Shown: positions 1 through 6,834 of the stretch, piece after piece
How positions within the stretch are numbered: position 1 is the stretch's first letter
How the letters are laid out: every line of letters begins with the position of its first letter
DNA from: an uncultured Clostridia bacterium
GTDB lineage: Bacteria > Bacillota > Clostridia > Christensenellales > Aristaeellaceae
Reading direction: 5' to 3'
NCBI GenBank assembly: GCA_946414315.1
Contig: CAMKNZ010000007.1
Span: 25,952-89,951, forward strand
Length of the DNA: 64,000 nucleotides
The notes under the pieces: generated by a model
Told to the model about the DNA's origin: nothing
The model's database searches: none
Seen by the model: the letters and a program-made list of their open reading frames with translations, nothing else
Position numbers and translations under genes: made by a program

Positions 1-240
1 AATATGGAACTGAACATGAATGAAATGGAAGAAGTCACCGGCGGAAAGAACGAAGGCGGCTACCTGAAGAAGCCCGCTGCCCGTGCCGGCCGGAAGATCT
101 ACCGCATCGAGCATGGCGACACCCTGATCAAGATCGCCCATCGCTACAACACGACCGTGGACAAGATCATGGCCATGAACCCGGAACTGAAGAACAGGAA
201 CTTCATCGTTTCCGGCTGCTACATCTACGTCCCCGCCTGA
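1..240 (+). CDS. Double-glycine leader peptide fused to a LysM domain (5' end outside window)
   Basis: This is a small exported protein whose N-terminus is a bacteriocin-type leader ending in Gly-Gly (ELNMNEMEEVTGG), followed by a linker and one LysM domain (GDTLIKIAHRYNTTVDKI ... MNPEL ... YVP). The first in-frame ATG is at position 4. Paralogues in this window begin with MNTN or MNSN before the same MELN stretch, and the codon at 1-3 is Asn, so the true start is probably a few codons beyond the left edge. LysM binds N-acetylglucosamine polymers such as peptidoglycan, so the mature product may attach to cell walls after leader removal by a peptidase-containing ABC exporter. No such exporter is encoded in the window. 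A terminator follows. Confidence 0.75.
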   Translation, partial: NMELNMNEMEEVTGGKNEGGYLKKPAARAGRKIYRIEHGDTLIKIAHRYNTTVDKIMAMNPELKNRNFIVSGCYIYVPA

Positions 241-264
241 TCCATTCCCTATCCATGATCCCAG

Positions 265-293
265 GCCGCCCGGCAGACGCCGGGCGGCTTTAT
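265..293 (+). terminator. Rho-independent terminator after the LysM peptide gene
   Basis: A perfect 10-bp GC-rich stem (GCCGCCCGGC / GCCGGGCGGC) with a 4-base loop is followed by a short T-rich tract (TTTATTGT). It lies 25 bases after the stop codon and isolates the LysM peptide gene from the next cassette. Confidence 0.8.
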
Positions 294-338
294 TGTATGC
301 TTCCAGCAAAGGATGCGGGGAATTCCCAGCCGGCCAGG

Positions 339-426
339 ATCGCAATTTCTGAGAAACAGACACCAGTTGTTGCTGAGTTTTCTCACCTGCCTGCCACCCG
401 GCTCCCGGGCTGCGTATTTACAGGTG
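339..426 (+). promoter_or_regulatory. Shared element, copy 1: alternative-sigma-like promoter of the 491/747 peptide pair
   Basis: TGCCACCC at 392 and GCGTATTTACAGGTG ending at 426 have the same spacing as other copies in the window (22 bases from the T of TGCCA to the G of GTAT). The end lies 65 bases before the start codon at 491. An upstream box, ATCGCAATTT at 339-348, sits exactly 53 bases before TGCCA, the same distance as in the copy before 2359. The TGCCA-spacer-CGTAT geometry resembles promoters used by extracytoplasmic-function sigma factors. That assignment is inference. Confidence 0.6.
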
Positions 427-490
427 TCACGAGCAAACAAGCTCAGAAGAAAACAAAAATAAGAAGCCCACAGGGCAGGAGGAAAATAAT

Positions 491-694
491 ATGAATACCA
501 ACATGAAAGAACTCACAAAGGATCAGATGGATATGGTGAACGGAGGTTTTGACCTCATCGGTTGTATCAAGGGTGCTGTGATCGGCGGCATCGGCGGCGC
601 GGTTGCAGGCGGATGCCTCGGCGGACCTGCCGGAGCCGTTCTCGGCGGTGTTATGGGCGGCGCTGTCGGCGCCATCACCGGCGGAGACTTCTGA
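491..694 (+). CDS. Glycine-rich class II bacteriocin-like peptide with double-glycine leader
   Basis: This 67-residue precursor has a 19-residue leader (MNTNMKELTKDQMDMVNGG) and a 48-residue mature part dominated by Gly, Ala and Val with repeated GxxxG motifs and two cysteines. This is the pattern of pore-forming two-peptide bacteriocins. GGAGG (479-483) precedes the ATG. A second peptide of the same type follows 52 bases later, and both have a similar upstream segment (ACAGGGCAG before the ribosome-binding region), so the pair arose by duplication or works as a two-peptide unit. No immunity gene is recognisable next to it. The bacteriocin function is inferred from architecture only. Confidence 0.8.
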   Translation: MNTNMKELTKDQMDMVNGGFDLIGCIKGAVIGGIGGAVAGGCLGGPAGAVLGGVMGGAVGAITGGDF

Positions 695-746
695 TAGATC
701 ACCAGACAGAAATGAAGCCTACAGGGCAGAAAGAGAGGAACAGACA

Positions 747-944
747 ATGAATAGCAATATGATGGAACTGAACATTAACGAAATGGAACTGGTAAACGGC
801 GGCTTTGACTGGGTGAAAGCCGTGGTCTGGGGAACTGTTGGTGCGACAGTCGGCGCAGGAGTCGGCGCTTCGGTCGGTGGAATCCCCGGCATGGTGTTCG
901 GTGGCGTCGTCGGCGGTGCGATCGGCGTAGCCGGGAGCAATTAA
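747..944 (+). CDS. Glycine-rich class II bacteriocin-like peptide with double-glycine leader, second of pair
   Basis: This 65-residue precursor has the leader MNSNMMELNINEMELVNGG and a 46-residue mature part rich in Gly, Val and Ala with GxxxG motifs. AGAGAGGAA lies just upstream of the ATG at 747. An in-frame extension back to 603 overlaps the preceding gene and has no leader features, so it was not used. The mature part aligns with that of the 7502 peptide: both have an aromatic-Trp start, WGxVGxT, GAGVG, a GxPG turn and a GG-rich end. It is probably co-transcribed with the 491 gene. Target and activity are unknown. Confidence 0.78.
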   Translation: MNSNMMELNINEMELVNGGFDWVKAVVWGTVGATVGAGVGASVGGIPGMVFGGVVGGAIGVAGSN

Positions 945-989
945 TAAACAAGCGTTCATCCCTGGATAAGAAACCCGGAAGATAGGGCC

Positions 990-1217
990 TCATGCCCGGA
1001 CTGCATCAGCAGCCCGGGCCTGATTTTCATTTTTCACCCGGATCAGTTCCACAATATCCAGCAGGTCGTCCAGGGTATAGGTCCCGTCCCAGAGCTCATG
1101 CTGTTTCCAGTGGCCGGCGGCCACGGGCAGGAACAGGAACTCATCGATGTTCGGGCAGGTTACGGGGCAGTATCCGCAGGCGCGGTCTCCCCCTTCGACT
1201 GCCCGCCGCCGAAAAAA
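990..1217 (-). other. Programmed -1 frameshift site and extension of the tail assembly chaperone (gpGT-like)
   Basis: On the minus strand the zero-frame codons GGT TTT TTC contain the heptamer T TTT TTC (1217-1211), a canonical X XXY YYZ slip site. After a -1 slip, translation continues for 73 codons to a stop at 990. The extension ends with WDGTYTLDDLLDIVELIRVK and a charged tail, the typical look of the T part of chaperone pairs. The predicted fusion is about 222 residues (149 plus 73). Without slipping, translation stops 16 codons after the site. The frameshift is inferred from the overlap, the slip site and the gene position. Confidence 0.7.
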
Positions 1218-1657
1218 CCGGACAGGCTCCAGGCGATGCCCTCCAGCAGGAGTTTCATGCAGGTGGGCGTATCGTGTTCCAGCTCCGGATATCCCCACTC
1301 GCTGCCGGTCATGACCGGATGGGGACCGGCGGGCAGCAGGACGGAAATGTGGTTGAACACCGCCGTCATGACGGAACGAAGTTCGTCCTCCGACAGGGAG
1401 GCAATCAGATCCAGCATGGTAAAAGAGTTGCGGGCATCCGCAACCTCTGTCGGCGCGACTCCGCACTGCGGAGCTCGCTTGCTTCGGTTGACCTCACCGC
1501 CGACGGAATTTCCGCCACCGGCGGCCCTCGGCGGTTCGCCCAGCCTCATCAGCAGCCGGAGCAGCATGACGCCGGAAAAAGCGTCCAGTTTGGATAGGCG
1601 GAAGCCGGTCCGGATTCCGCCAACGGTGATTTCAATATCTCTTGTAATGGTACGCAT
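1160..1657 (-). CDS. Phage tail assembly chaperone, unshifted product (gpG-like)
   Basis: This 165-residue protein sits where tail assembly chaperones sit, directly downstream of the tail tube gene in the phage order. It starts MRTITRDIEITVGG and contains the helical stretch LDAFSGVMLLRLLMRLGEP and a later segment FTMLDLIASLSEDELRSVM. Between these lies a Pro/Gly/Arg-rich segment of about 35 residues that looks foreign and is encoded by palindrome-rich DNA (about 1440-1550). Near the 3' end lies a classic slippery heptamer, which yields a longer product by -1 frameshift. In siphophages and myophages this protein and its frameshifted form bind the tape measure protein during tail assembly. Confidence 0.65.
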   Translation of the reverse strand: MRTITRDIEITVGGIRTGFRLSKLDAFSGVMLLRLLMRLGEPPRAAGGGNSVGGEVNRSKRAPQCGVAPTEVADARNSFTMLDLIASLSEDELRSVMTAVFNHISVLLPAGPHPVMTGSEWGYPELEHDTPTCMKLLLEGIAWSLSGFFGGGQSKGETAPADTAP

Positions 1658-1767
1658 AAAACCCTCCCCTGATTAACTGGAAAATATAAACAGTTGCAAT
1701 GGGTTCGCTTGTCAGGTAACATGGTTGACAGCAGACAAGTGTGAAAAATGAAAGGAGCTGACCTCCA

Positions 1768-2148
1768 ATGAAGAAAACCATCGCACTGGCGCTTTCCATT
1801 GTCCTCGTACTCGTTTCACTTTCATGCGTCGCGCTGGCGGAAGAAGCGCCTAAATTCGTTACCATTCAGGAATGGCTGGATGCCAAGGGAGAGTGCGGCA
1901 ACTGCATGCTCGTCCTGAAAGTCATCGAGGAACTCAATCCCACAGTTGCCCTCGTGGCGGACGAAACAGGATCAGTTAATCTTTTCTCCGGCATCAATGA
2001 AGAAAGCTCATTTGTTGAATTCATGAGCCAGGAAACCGGATCCAAAGTGGGATATATCCTGGTCGTTGCCAATCCGAAATACAACCCGTATGAAGGAAAC
2101 ATCGAGATGGCAGCATGGACGCTGCTTCGAATCATTCCGAACATCTGA
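1768..2148 (+). CDS. Small exported protein with a CGNC motif
   Basis: This 126-residue protein has a clear signal peptide (MKKTIALALSIVLVLVSLSCVALAEE) with probable cleavage after ALA. The mature part carries CGNC around residue 49 and a strand-rich remainder (VALVADETGSVNLFSG, GYILVVANP) that might form a small beta barrel. AAAGGAG lies upstream of the ATG. No family was recognised. It is the first gene of a plus-strand cassette inserted between the phage chaperone and tail tube genes, and it has its own terminator. No copy of the shared CGTATA element was seen before it. Confidence 0.75.
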   Translation: MKKTIALALSIVLVLVSLSCVALAEEAPKFVTIQEWLDAKGECGNCMLVLKVIEELNPTVALVADETGSVNLFSGINEESSFVEFMSQETGSKVGYILVVANPKYNPYEGNIEMAAWTLLRIIPNI

Positions 2149-2167
2149 TAACACGGATCATCAACAA

Positions 2168-2194
2168 TACCGCGCAGCGCTGCGCGGTATTTTT
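2168..2194 (+). terminator. Rho-independent terminator
   Basis: A perfect 9-bp stem (TACCGCGCA / TGCGCGGTA) with a GCGC loop is followed by five T residues, 19 bases after the stop of the 1768 gene. Confidence 0.85.
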
Positions 2195-2225
2195 CTGTTC
2201 GTGAACGGCAATCGCCCCGGCCAAT

Positions 2226-2313
2226 ATCGCAATTTTTGATTGACGCATACCAACTATTGCGGAGTTTGAACCTCCGCCTGCCATCCCATCCTGCTGCTGC
2301 GTATGAACAGGTG
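2226..2313 (+). promoter_or_regulatory. Shared element, copy 2: alternative-sigma-like promoter of the 2359 gene
   Basis: TGCCATCCC at 2279 and GCGTATGAACAGGTG ending at 2313 have the standard 22-base offset. The upstream box ATCGCAATTT (2226-2235) is 53 bases before TGCCA, as in copy 1. The element ends 46 bases before the start codon at 2359. Confidence 0.6.
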
Positions 2314-2358
2314 AAAGGCAACAACCGCTGAATCAGACATCGAAAGGAGCTGGGATCA

Positions 2359-2679
2359 ATGGCAACCACCGCAAAGAATAACACTCTTACAAATCAGGAA
2401 CAGTATGAGCTGACGCTGCTCCAGATGGAGCGCGCAGCAGGCGGAAAGAGACCTAAGCCGACCGACGGAATTGTTGACTTCTTCATCTGGGCTGCCTGCG
2501 GTTTCCATCACCGCTATGTCCCCACCGGCAAGACCAAAACGGACATTGACCTGGTCTTCCCGGTTAAGTTCTACCAGGTGAAATGCATCGACTGCGGCCA
2601 TATCTCCTGGGAACGCGGAGAAGCGCCCAATATCCAGGGGCCGAAAATCAACCCGGATGCGATCAATCCCCCGCAATAA
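2359..2679 (+). CDS. Double-glycine leader protein with a CFHH-like / CxxCG metal-binding-type domain
   Basis: This 106-residue protein has a leader ending MERAAGG (residue 29) and a 77-residue mature domain. The mature part contains CGFHHRYVPTGK, then FPVKFY, then CIDCGHISW. It shares the order C-F-H-H, TGK, FP, Y, CxxCG and W with the product of 19379, so the two define a small family. The two Cys and two His could bind zinc, although no function is known. AAAGGAG precedes the start and a shared CGTATA element lies upstream. Antimicrobial or signalling roles are both possible after leader cleavage. Confidence 0.75.
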   Translation: MATTAKNNTLTNQEQYELTLLQMERAAGGKRPKPTDGIVDFFIWAACGFHHRYVPTGKTKTDIDLVFPVKFYQVKCIDCGHISWERGEAPNIQGPKINPDAINPPQ

Positions 2680-2722
2680 CAAACCCACTGAAACCTGCCG
2701 GGCTCTGAAGCCTGACCTTTAC

Positions 2723-2757
2723 TGCCAGTCAGTCATGTACGATCGTATAAACTGATG
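2723..2757 (+). promoter_or_regulatory. Shared element, copy 3: alternative-sigma-like promoter of the 2823 gene
   Basis: TGCCAGTC at 2723 and CGTATAAACTGATG ending at 2757 have the same 22-base offset as copies 1 and 2. The end lies 66 bases before the start codon at 2823. The ACAGGTG tail is degenerate here (ACTGATG), and no ATCGCAATTT box was seen upstream. Confidence 0.5.
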
Positions 2758-2822
2758 AAGGCAGGAACCCCGGCACAAACGAACAAACACAAAAATCAGG
2801 ATTGAAGAAGGAGGATACCACG

Positions 2823-3038
2823 ATGAAAGAGAGAAAACTGACGCTCGCCGACCTGGAAAAAGCTGTCGGCGGAAAACTTGATTCAGATATCACAGATCAT
2901 CTGAACGAGGTAATCCATCTGGCAAAAAAAGCCGATAAAACGATGGAGCAATGCATCCAGGATTTCTACCGCTATAACAAGGATTTCACTCCGGAACATG
3001 AAGCGTATATCAGGGAAAACTGGAATCAGGTCAAGTAA
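2823..3038 (+). CDS. Double-glycine leader peptide with a helical mature part
   Basis: This 71-residue precursor has the leader MKERKLTLADLEKAVGG and a 54-residue charged, probably helical mature region (VIHLAKKADKTMEQCIQDFY). GAAGGAGG at 2807-2814 sets the start at the ATG at 2823. An upstream in-frame TTG lies before that ribosome-binding site and was rejected. The stop codon is only 5 bases from the stop of the convergent phage tail tube gene. No homologue was recognised beyond the leader. It could be a bacteriocin or a signalling peptide. Confidence 0.72.
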   Translation: MKERKLTLADLEKAVGGKLDSDITDHLNEVIHLAKKADKTMEQCIQDFYRYNKDFTPEHEAYIRENWNQVK

Positions 3039-3043
3039 ACCCG

Positions 3044-3478
3044 TCACTGCTCTGTGATCGTCGTCGCCAATAAGGTATACGTCACATTGGTTGCGGTCCG
3101 GTCATAAGTCCGGTCCGGTGCCTTCTGCAGGCTCACGCCGGTACACACCGTCTTAAACCCGGAGACATTGTCCGTAATGGTCAGCGTTCCCAGGGCGATG
3201 CGGTTCGGACTGTTCGTACTCCTCGCCCACTTCGCCCAGCGGCGGAGAAAATCATCCCCGATAGAATTCTGCGGCACCTCAATCTGGACGGTGCCGTTTG
3301 TCGTTTTCAGGCGGTTTACCACCACATACCCGTCCGCGGTGGTCGTATGGGACGTCAGGTCCCCCGCCGCGGAAACCGTGATCTTCCCGATCCCGCACAG
3401 GTGCAGGTTCGCCGTGCCCACGTCAGGATGATAAAGCACCGATTTAACATCAGGCAGACTGTATACGTTATACGCCAT
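3044..3478 (-). CDS. Phage tail tube protein (DUF3277-like)
   Basis: This 144-residue protein starts MAYNVYSLPDVKSVL and is rich in beta strands, with the pattern expected for DUF3277-type tail tube proteins of contractile-tailed phages. AGGAGGG lies upstream of the ATG. It follows the tail sheath gene in transcription order, the usual arrangement. In tails of this type the protein forms the inner tube that the sheath surrounds. The reading frame is intact. The gap to the sheath gene (103 bases) holds strong hairpins. Confidence 0.8.
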   Translation of the reverse strand: MAYNVYSLPDVKSVLYHPDVGTANLHLCGIGKITVSAAGDLTSHTTTADGYVVVNRLKTTNGTVQIEVPQNSIGDDFLRRWAKWARSTNSPNRIALGTLTITDNVSGFKTVCTGVSLQKAPDRTYDRTATNVTYTLLATTITEQ

Positions 3479-3493
3479 GAATCAATCCCTCCT

Positions 3494-3578
3494 TGTGATC
3501 GCCGTTACCAAAGCCGCTTCGCGCCTTTGACGGCTGTAACATGGGAGCCATTCGCCGCGCTGAAGCGCGGATGGCTCC
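3494..3578. repeat. Hairpin-rich spacer between sheath and tube genes, beginning with a short repeat
   Basis: The left part carries TGTGATCGCCGTTACC, which recurs at 5949 and 6810 beside other phage genes. It continues into an imperfect inverted repeat (GTTACnnAAGCCG ... CGGCTGTAAC, about 3505-3541). It is followed by a strong hairpin with arms GGAGCCAT / ATGGCTCC (3544-3551, 3571-3578) and CCGCGC / GCGCGG inside. It could be a palindromic mini-element or a structured leader between the two tail genes. Confidence 0.5.
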
Positions 3579-3581
3579 GCA

Positions 3582-4697
3582 TCAAACCTGCACGTTAACG
3601 GTAATGACAATCGACTCAATAGAACCTGCCAGCGTCAGGGCGCACTGCACCGGCACCGCCTTATGCGCCGCCCGGTCGGCGTCGGACTGGTCGTCGTAGC
3701 TGTCCGCCCAGAGCAGGAAACCGTTCTCCACCACGTCCCCGTTCTTCACCGGGCCTGCGTCGGATCCGCGCCAGAGACCGGAAGCCAGCACACCCCGGTC
3801 GGTATAGCCCATGAGGATGGACGAGAACCGGTTGATAAACTGGGCCGTGCTGTCGTCCGTCTGGGGCAGCTTGTCCGGATTCTCCGCCAGCAGGGTCACC
3901 GCCGCATTCTGCAGGTCCTCAGCGATCTTGTCCACATAAAGGACTTCGTCATAACGTCTGCCGGAGGCAACGGATCCATTCTCCAGCAGGAGATGGGTAT
4001 AGCCCCTCGCAACATATACGTTGCAGCCCAGGGCTTTCAGGCTGTCCACCTCCGTCTGCGTCAGCGCGGACGGCTGAATCCCCTGCACGGTCTTGTAGCA
4101 CAGGGCAAAGGCGGAATCTTTGTGCGAAAGTTCCAGGCCCATGGCCGTGCCCATGACCGCCGCGCAGTCCGAAGCGGCAGCGCAGTAGAACGGCACGGCT
4201 CTTTTGATACTTGCGCCGTGCAGTTTGTCCAGTACACTGTCGGAGGCTGTCGCCGAGGCCGCCGTACCGGTCACCGGCACAAAGAGCATGAGGGGCTGGG
4301 AAAGGGACTCCACATGCCGGGCGAAGGTCAGGTAATCCGCGGCGGAAACGGCATCGCAGGTCATGACCCCGTAGAACTCCGCCGTCCGGTCCAGGACCGC
4401 GTCCAGGGCCTGGCCGGGAGTTTCCGACGCCGGGTAGCAGGAGACCAGGAGCCGGGAAGGCGCCGAGGAGGCGGCGAAGTATTTGACGGCCGCCCGGTAC
4501 ACGTCCGACGTGGGCAGGAAGCCCATCTCCGTCAGTCCCGCCACGGCTTCCGCCGCCGAGCCGTAGGCTTGCAGCCGGTCGGACGCGGAGAAGGGATTCT
4601 CCTGGGCCAGCAGCAGGCCGGTATCGAAAGACGCCGGGGACGCGGAAGCATGGACCGTGTTGACAACGACCCGGGCGATGGTATTGACAGAAAGCAT
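3582..4697 (-). CDS. Phage contractile tail sheath protein (DUF3383-like)
   Basis: This 371-residue protein begins MLSVNTIARVVVNTVHASA and matches the DUF3383 type of tail sheath in length, N-terminal pattern and gene position before the tube gene. GGAGGG seven bases upstream fixes the ATG at 4697. An in-frame extension to 4763 is unlikely. Features include the segment FYGVMTCDAVSAADYLTFARHVES and the C-terminal GSIESIVITVNVQV. The protein would polymerise around the tail tube and contract on infection. The frame is intact, so this part of the tail operon is not obviously decayed. Confidence 0.8.
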   Translation of the reverse strand: MLSVNTIARVVVNTVHASASPASFDTGLLLAQENPFSASDRLQAYGSAAEAVAGLTEMGFLPTSDVYRAAVKYFAASSAPSRLLVSCYPASETPGQALDAVLDRTAEFYGVMTCDAVSAADYLTFARHVESLSQPLMLFVPVTGTAASATASDSVLDKLHGASIKRAVPFYCAAASDCAAVMGTAMGLELSHKDSAFALCYKTVQGIQPSALTQTEVDSLKALGCNVYVARGYTHLLLENGSVASGRRYDEVLYVDKIAEDLQNAAVTLLAENPDKLPQTDDSTAQFINRFSSILMGYTDRGVLASGLWRGSDAGPVKNGDVVENGFLLWADSYDDQSDADRAAHKAVPVQCALTLAGSIESIVITVNVQV

Positions 4698-4837
4698 TGG
4701 TTTTCCCTCCAAAATTTGTTCTGTTGCTACTGGACATTTATCGAATAATATGGTATATACCAATTAATGGTAAGTTTTCTTCATAATCTCCTTCTTTTTC
4801 TCCCTCTGCGTCGGGCAGAGGGAGTTTTCTCCGGCTG

Positions 4838-5377
4838 TCAGTGAATCACAATTGCCGGAGGCGAGTTGATTGAATTCCTTGCCTGAGACCTCAGTTCATC
4901 CCGGACGCGAAGTTGAATCGTCAGGTCCGCCCGTTTCCGCCACAGGCTTCCCTCCTCCTCATACAGAAGCGAGGGCTGCGGCGGATCGGGCACCGGAAAG
5001 ATCCCGGCATTCCGCAGGATCCGGCGGGGAAAGCCTGCTCCGTCCAGAAAGAGCATATGCCGGATGCGCCGGACATATGTTTCGGAAGCGGGGCCGTAGC
5101 AGACGATGATCAGCTGATATTTCAGCGTCGTGTACACCACGGGCGTGTTTCTGCCGGCCCCGCCTTCCGGGTGATATACCGTCGATACCGGATCCGCGGA
5201 CAGATCCTGCAGCACGGTCCAGTAAATGACGTTCCTGTTCCTCGCCGGCCGGGGAACATTCTCCGGCTCGGCATAGGCTTCATGGATCAGTTTGATGCCC
5301 TCCGCCGCGGAAAGATCCAGGCAGGCGCAGAGGGCGTCGAAGATCACGGTATGAAAAGCAGAAGATTCAGAGATCAT
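4838..5377 (-). CDS. Phage neck or tail terminator protein
   Basis: This 179-residue protein precedes the sheath gene, the position of neck or tail terminator proteins in DUF3383-type phages. It contains YTTLKYQLIIVCYG and RIRHMLFLDG and ends with a strand-rich segment (RKRADLTIQLRVRDEL). GGGAGG immediately upstream supports the ATG at 5377 over an earlier TTG. The protein would cap the tail and join it to the head. The assignment rests on position and general pattern. An upstream plus-strand cassette now separates it from the earlier neck genes. Confidence 0.6.
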   Translation of the reverse strand: MISESSAFHTVIFDALCACLDLSAAEGIKLIHEAYAEPENVPRPARNRNVIYWTVLQDLSADPVSTVYHPEGGAGRNTPVVYTTLKYQLIIVCYGPASETYVRRIRHMLFLDGAGFPRRILRNAGIFPVPDPPQPSLLYEEEGSLWRKRADLTIQLRVRDELRSQARNSINSPPAIVIH

Positions 5378-5467
5378 GAAGCCTCCCGGAAGCAATAAAG
5401 AGATGTGAACAAAAATGCTTTATGATATAATCCTGATACAGATCAGATCGATTGTGAGGAATGCATA

Positions 5468-5929
5468 ATGGACAGAGAACAGATAACCGCCCTGTTTGAA
5501 AAATACTGCAGAAAACTCCGGATCACCCCGGCATGGGATGTGAAACTGGAGCTGATCGACGATCCTTCCTGGCCCAAGACCGGAGACTTCAAGATCGACT
5601 GCGATGACAGAAAAGCCATCCTCATGCTGAACGTCATCAATCCGAAGCAGGAAAACATGGAAGAAGTCATCATCCATGAGCTGATGCATCTCAAAATGTA
5701 TCCGCTGGACCAGGTCACAGAGTCCCTGATCCGGAGCACCTTCCCGGAAGAATCTCCGGCTCAGGATTTCGCTTACCGTCAGTTCTTCAACACGCTGGAA
5801 CAGACTGTGGAGGAACTGGCCAAGTGTTTCCTGCTCGAATTCGGGGATGACAAAACATTCTCATACGGCAGATGCGACAGGATGAAATCCTTCAATGAGC
5901 TGTATGACGGCCTGAACAATATTGAATGA
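5468..5929 (+). CDS. HELMH zinc metallopeptidase-like protein
   Basis: This 153-residue protein carries HELMHLK around residues 76-82, the HExxH zinc-binding signature of SprT-like or ImmA/IrrE-like peptidases. A later Glu-rich helix (NTLEQTVEELAKC) may supply further ligands. There is no signal peptide. TATAAT at 5426-5431 and GTGAGGAA before the ATG suggest independent expression. The leader CGATTGTGAGGAA is almost the same as the one before the GNAT gene at 8232. It is inserted, opposite in strand, between two phage neck genes. An ImmA-like role in prophage control is possible but not shown. Confidence 0.65.
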   Translation: MDREQITALFEKYCRKLRITPAWDVKLELIDDPSWPKTGDFKIDCDDRKAILMLNVINPKQENMEEVIIHELMHLKMYPLDQVTESLIRSTFPEESPAQDFAYRQFFNTLEQTVEELAKCFLLEFGDDKTFSYGRCDRMKSFNELYDGLNNIE

Positions 5930-5948
5930 TCAGCTTTCATGCATCAGT

Positions 5949-5964
5949 TGTGATCGCCGTTACC
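5949..5964. repeat. Short repeat TGTGATCGCCGTTACC, copy at a cassette-phage gene boundary
   Basis: This 16-base sequence is shared with 3494 and about 6810. It lies just beyond the 3' end of a phage gene where a plus-strand gene meets the phage module. Read on the minus strand it gives GGTAACGGCGATCACA. Confidence 0.6.
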
Positions 5965-5968
5965 CGAA

Positions 5969-6340
5969 TCAGGATTCAGACGGCTCCGCAATAGCATAGG
6001 CCTGATAATACCCGAACATCTGCCAGTCCCTCACCCTGACGACCCGCCAGGTCTGCCCGCCCCAGTGGATACGGTCAGGCGCAATAAACGAAGCACCGGA
6101 ACTTTCAGGCGTTCCGGTGCTTAAAGCATAGTCCGTATAGATCGCGATGAACTGTTCTCCCCGTTCTTCCTCCGGCAGCAGCCGGAGCATTTCCGGCGTT
6201 CCCGGGTGGATGCAGCCCATCGCCCGGGCCGTCGTACTTCGGGAAGTTGTTCCCGCCCGGCTCCGGGTATAGGTGATCCGTTCCACGGTGAAGGCTGTAC
6301 AGCCCAGCTCGGGATCAAAGATAGCGTCGGTTATGTTCAC
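5969..6340 (-). CDS. Phage head-tail connector or neck protein
   Basis: This 123-residue protein (MNITDAIFDPELGCTAFTVER ... DRIHWGGQTWRVVRVRDWQMFGYYQAYA) has the small, strand-rich pattern of phage neck proteins. Such proteins often end in a WRVV-type strand followed by a Tyr-rich segment. The start is GTG at 6340 with GGAGGG upstream. It sits between the 6835 protein and the tail terminator in phage order. The exact role, such as head closure or stopper, cannot be assigned from sequence alone. Confidence 0.55.
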   Translation of the reverse strand: MNITDAIFDPELGCTAFTVERITYTRSRAGTTSRSTTARAMGCIHPGTPEMLRLLPEEERGEQFIAIYTDYALSTGTPESSGASFIAPDRIHWGGQTWRVVRVRDWQMFGYYQAYAIAEPSES

Positions 6341-6395
6341 AAGCCCTCCGGTATGATATACTCATGCAGGCAACAGCCTGCGGGAGGATATCCGA

Positions 6396-6767
6396 ATGAT
6401 AAGAAAAACAGCAGGATTTTTCCGGCGATTATTCAGAAGCCGCGGATTTCGTCGCGGAACGCGGTTCCTGTTTGGGGTTTCGATCGCTATCGTCATCTAC
6501 AATCTGGTCATGATCCTGATTGCGTTTTTGCGTACCGACATACCGTTCCGGGATGCGCTCCGGTTCTTTTTCAGCCTCTCGCCGTTTGAGGCTGATTTTG
6601 CCTGGCCCTTTTTTATCCTTATCTTCGTTACTATTGCCCTTGGCCTGATCTGTTATTTTCAGGGTAAAGAGGAGAACGGGAATACAGAAGAAGAGAAACC
6701 CGTCGAAGCGCCAAACCCTGTTCAGGAAGAGGAACTGTCCGAACCGAAACATTATCAGCAGCACTGA
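6396..6767 (+). CDS. Two-span membrane protein, paralogue of the 13048 product
   Basis: This 123-residue protein starts with a strongly basic segment (FFRRLFRSRGFRRGTRF). Two hydrophobic spans follow (about residues 28-48 and 68-90), then a charged cytoplasmic-type tail ending EEELSEPKHYQQH. The 13048 protein has the same layout (FFRRLFANRGFRRG ... EEEIIETTHYKFF), so they are paralogues about 6.6 kb apart. GGGAGG precedes the ATG and TATGATAT lies in the upstream gap. It is inserted between two phage neck genes. Function is unknown. Membrane immunity or accessory roles are speculative. Confidence 0.7.
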   Translation: MIRKTAGFFRRLFRSRGFRRGTRFLFGVSIAIVIYNLVMILIAFLRTDIPFRDALRFFFSLSPFEADFAWPFFILIFVTIALGLICYFQGKEENGNTEEEKPVEAPNPVQEEELSEPKHYQQH

Positions 6768-6809
6768 AACGCTTTCGGCTCTTCACTGTCTGTCTCCCCG
6801 TAATCTCCT

Positions 6810-6825
6810 GTGATCGCCGTTACCC
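6810..6825. repeat. Short repeat TGTGATCGCCGTTACC, third copy
   Basis: This copy has the same 16 bases as those at 3494 and 5949. It lies just after the 3' end of the phage gene at 6835 and before an inserted plus-strand gene. It precedes CGGATAG, whereas the second copy precedes CGAATCAGG. Confidence 0.6.
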
Positions 6826-6834
6826 GGATAGTTC

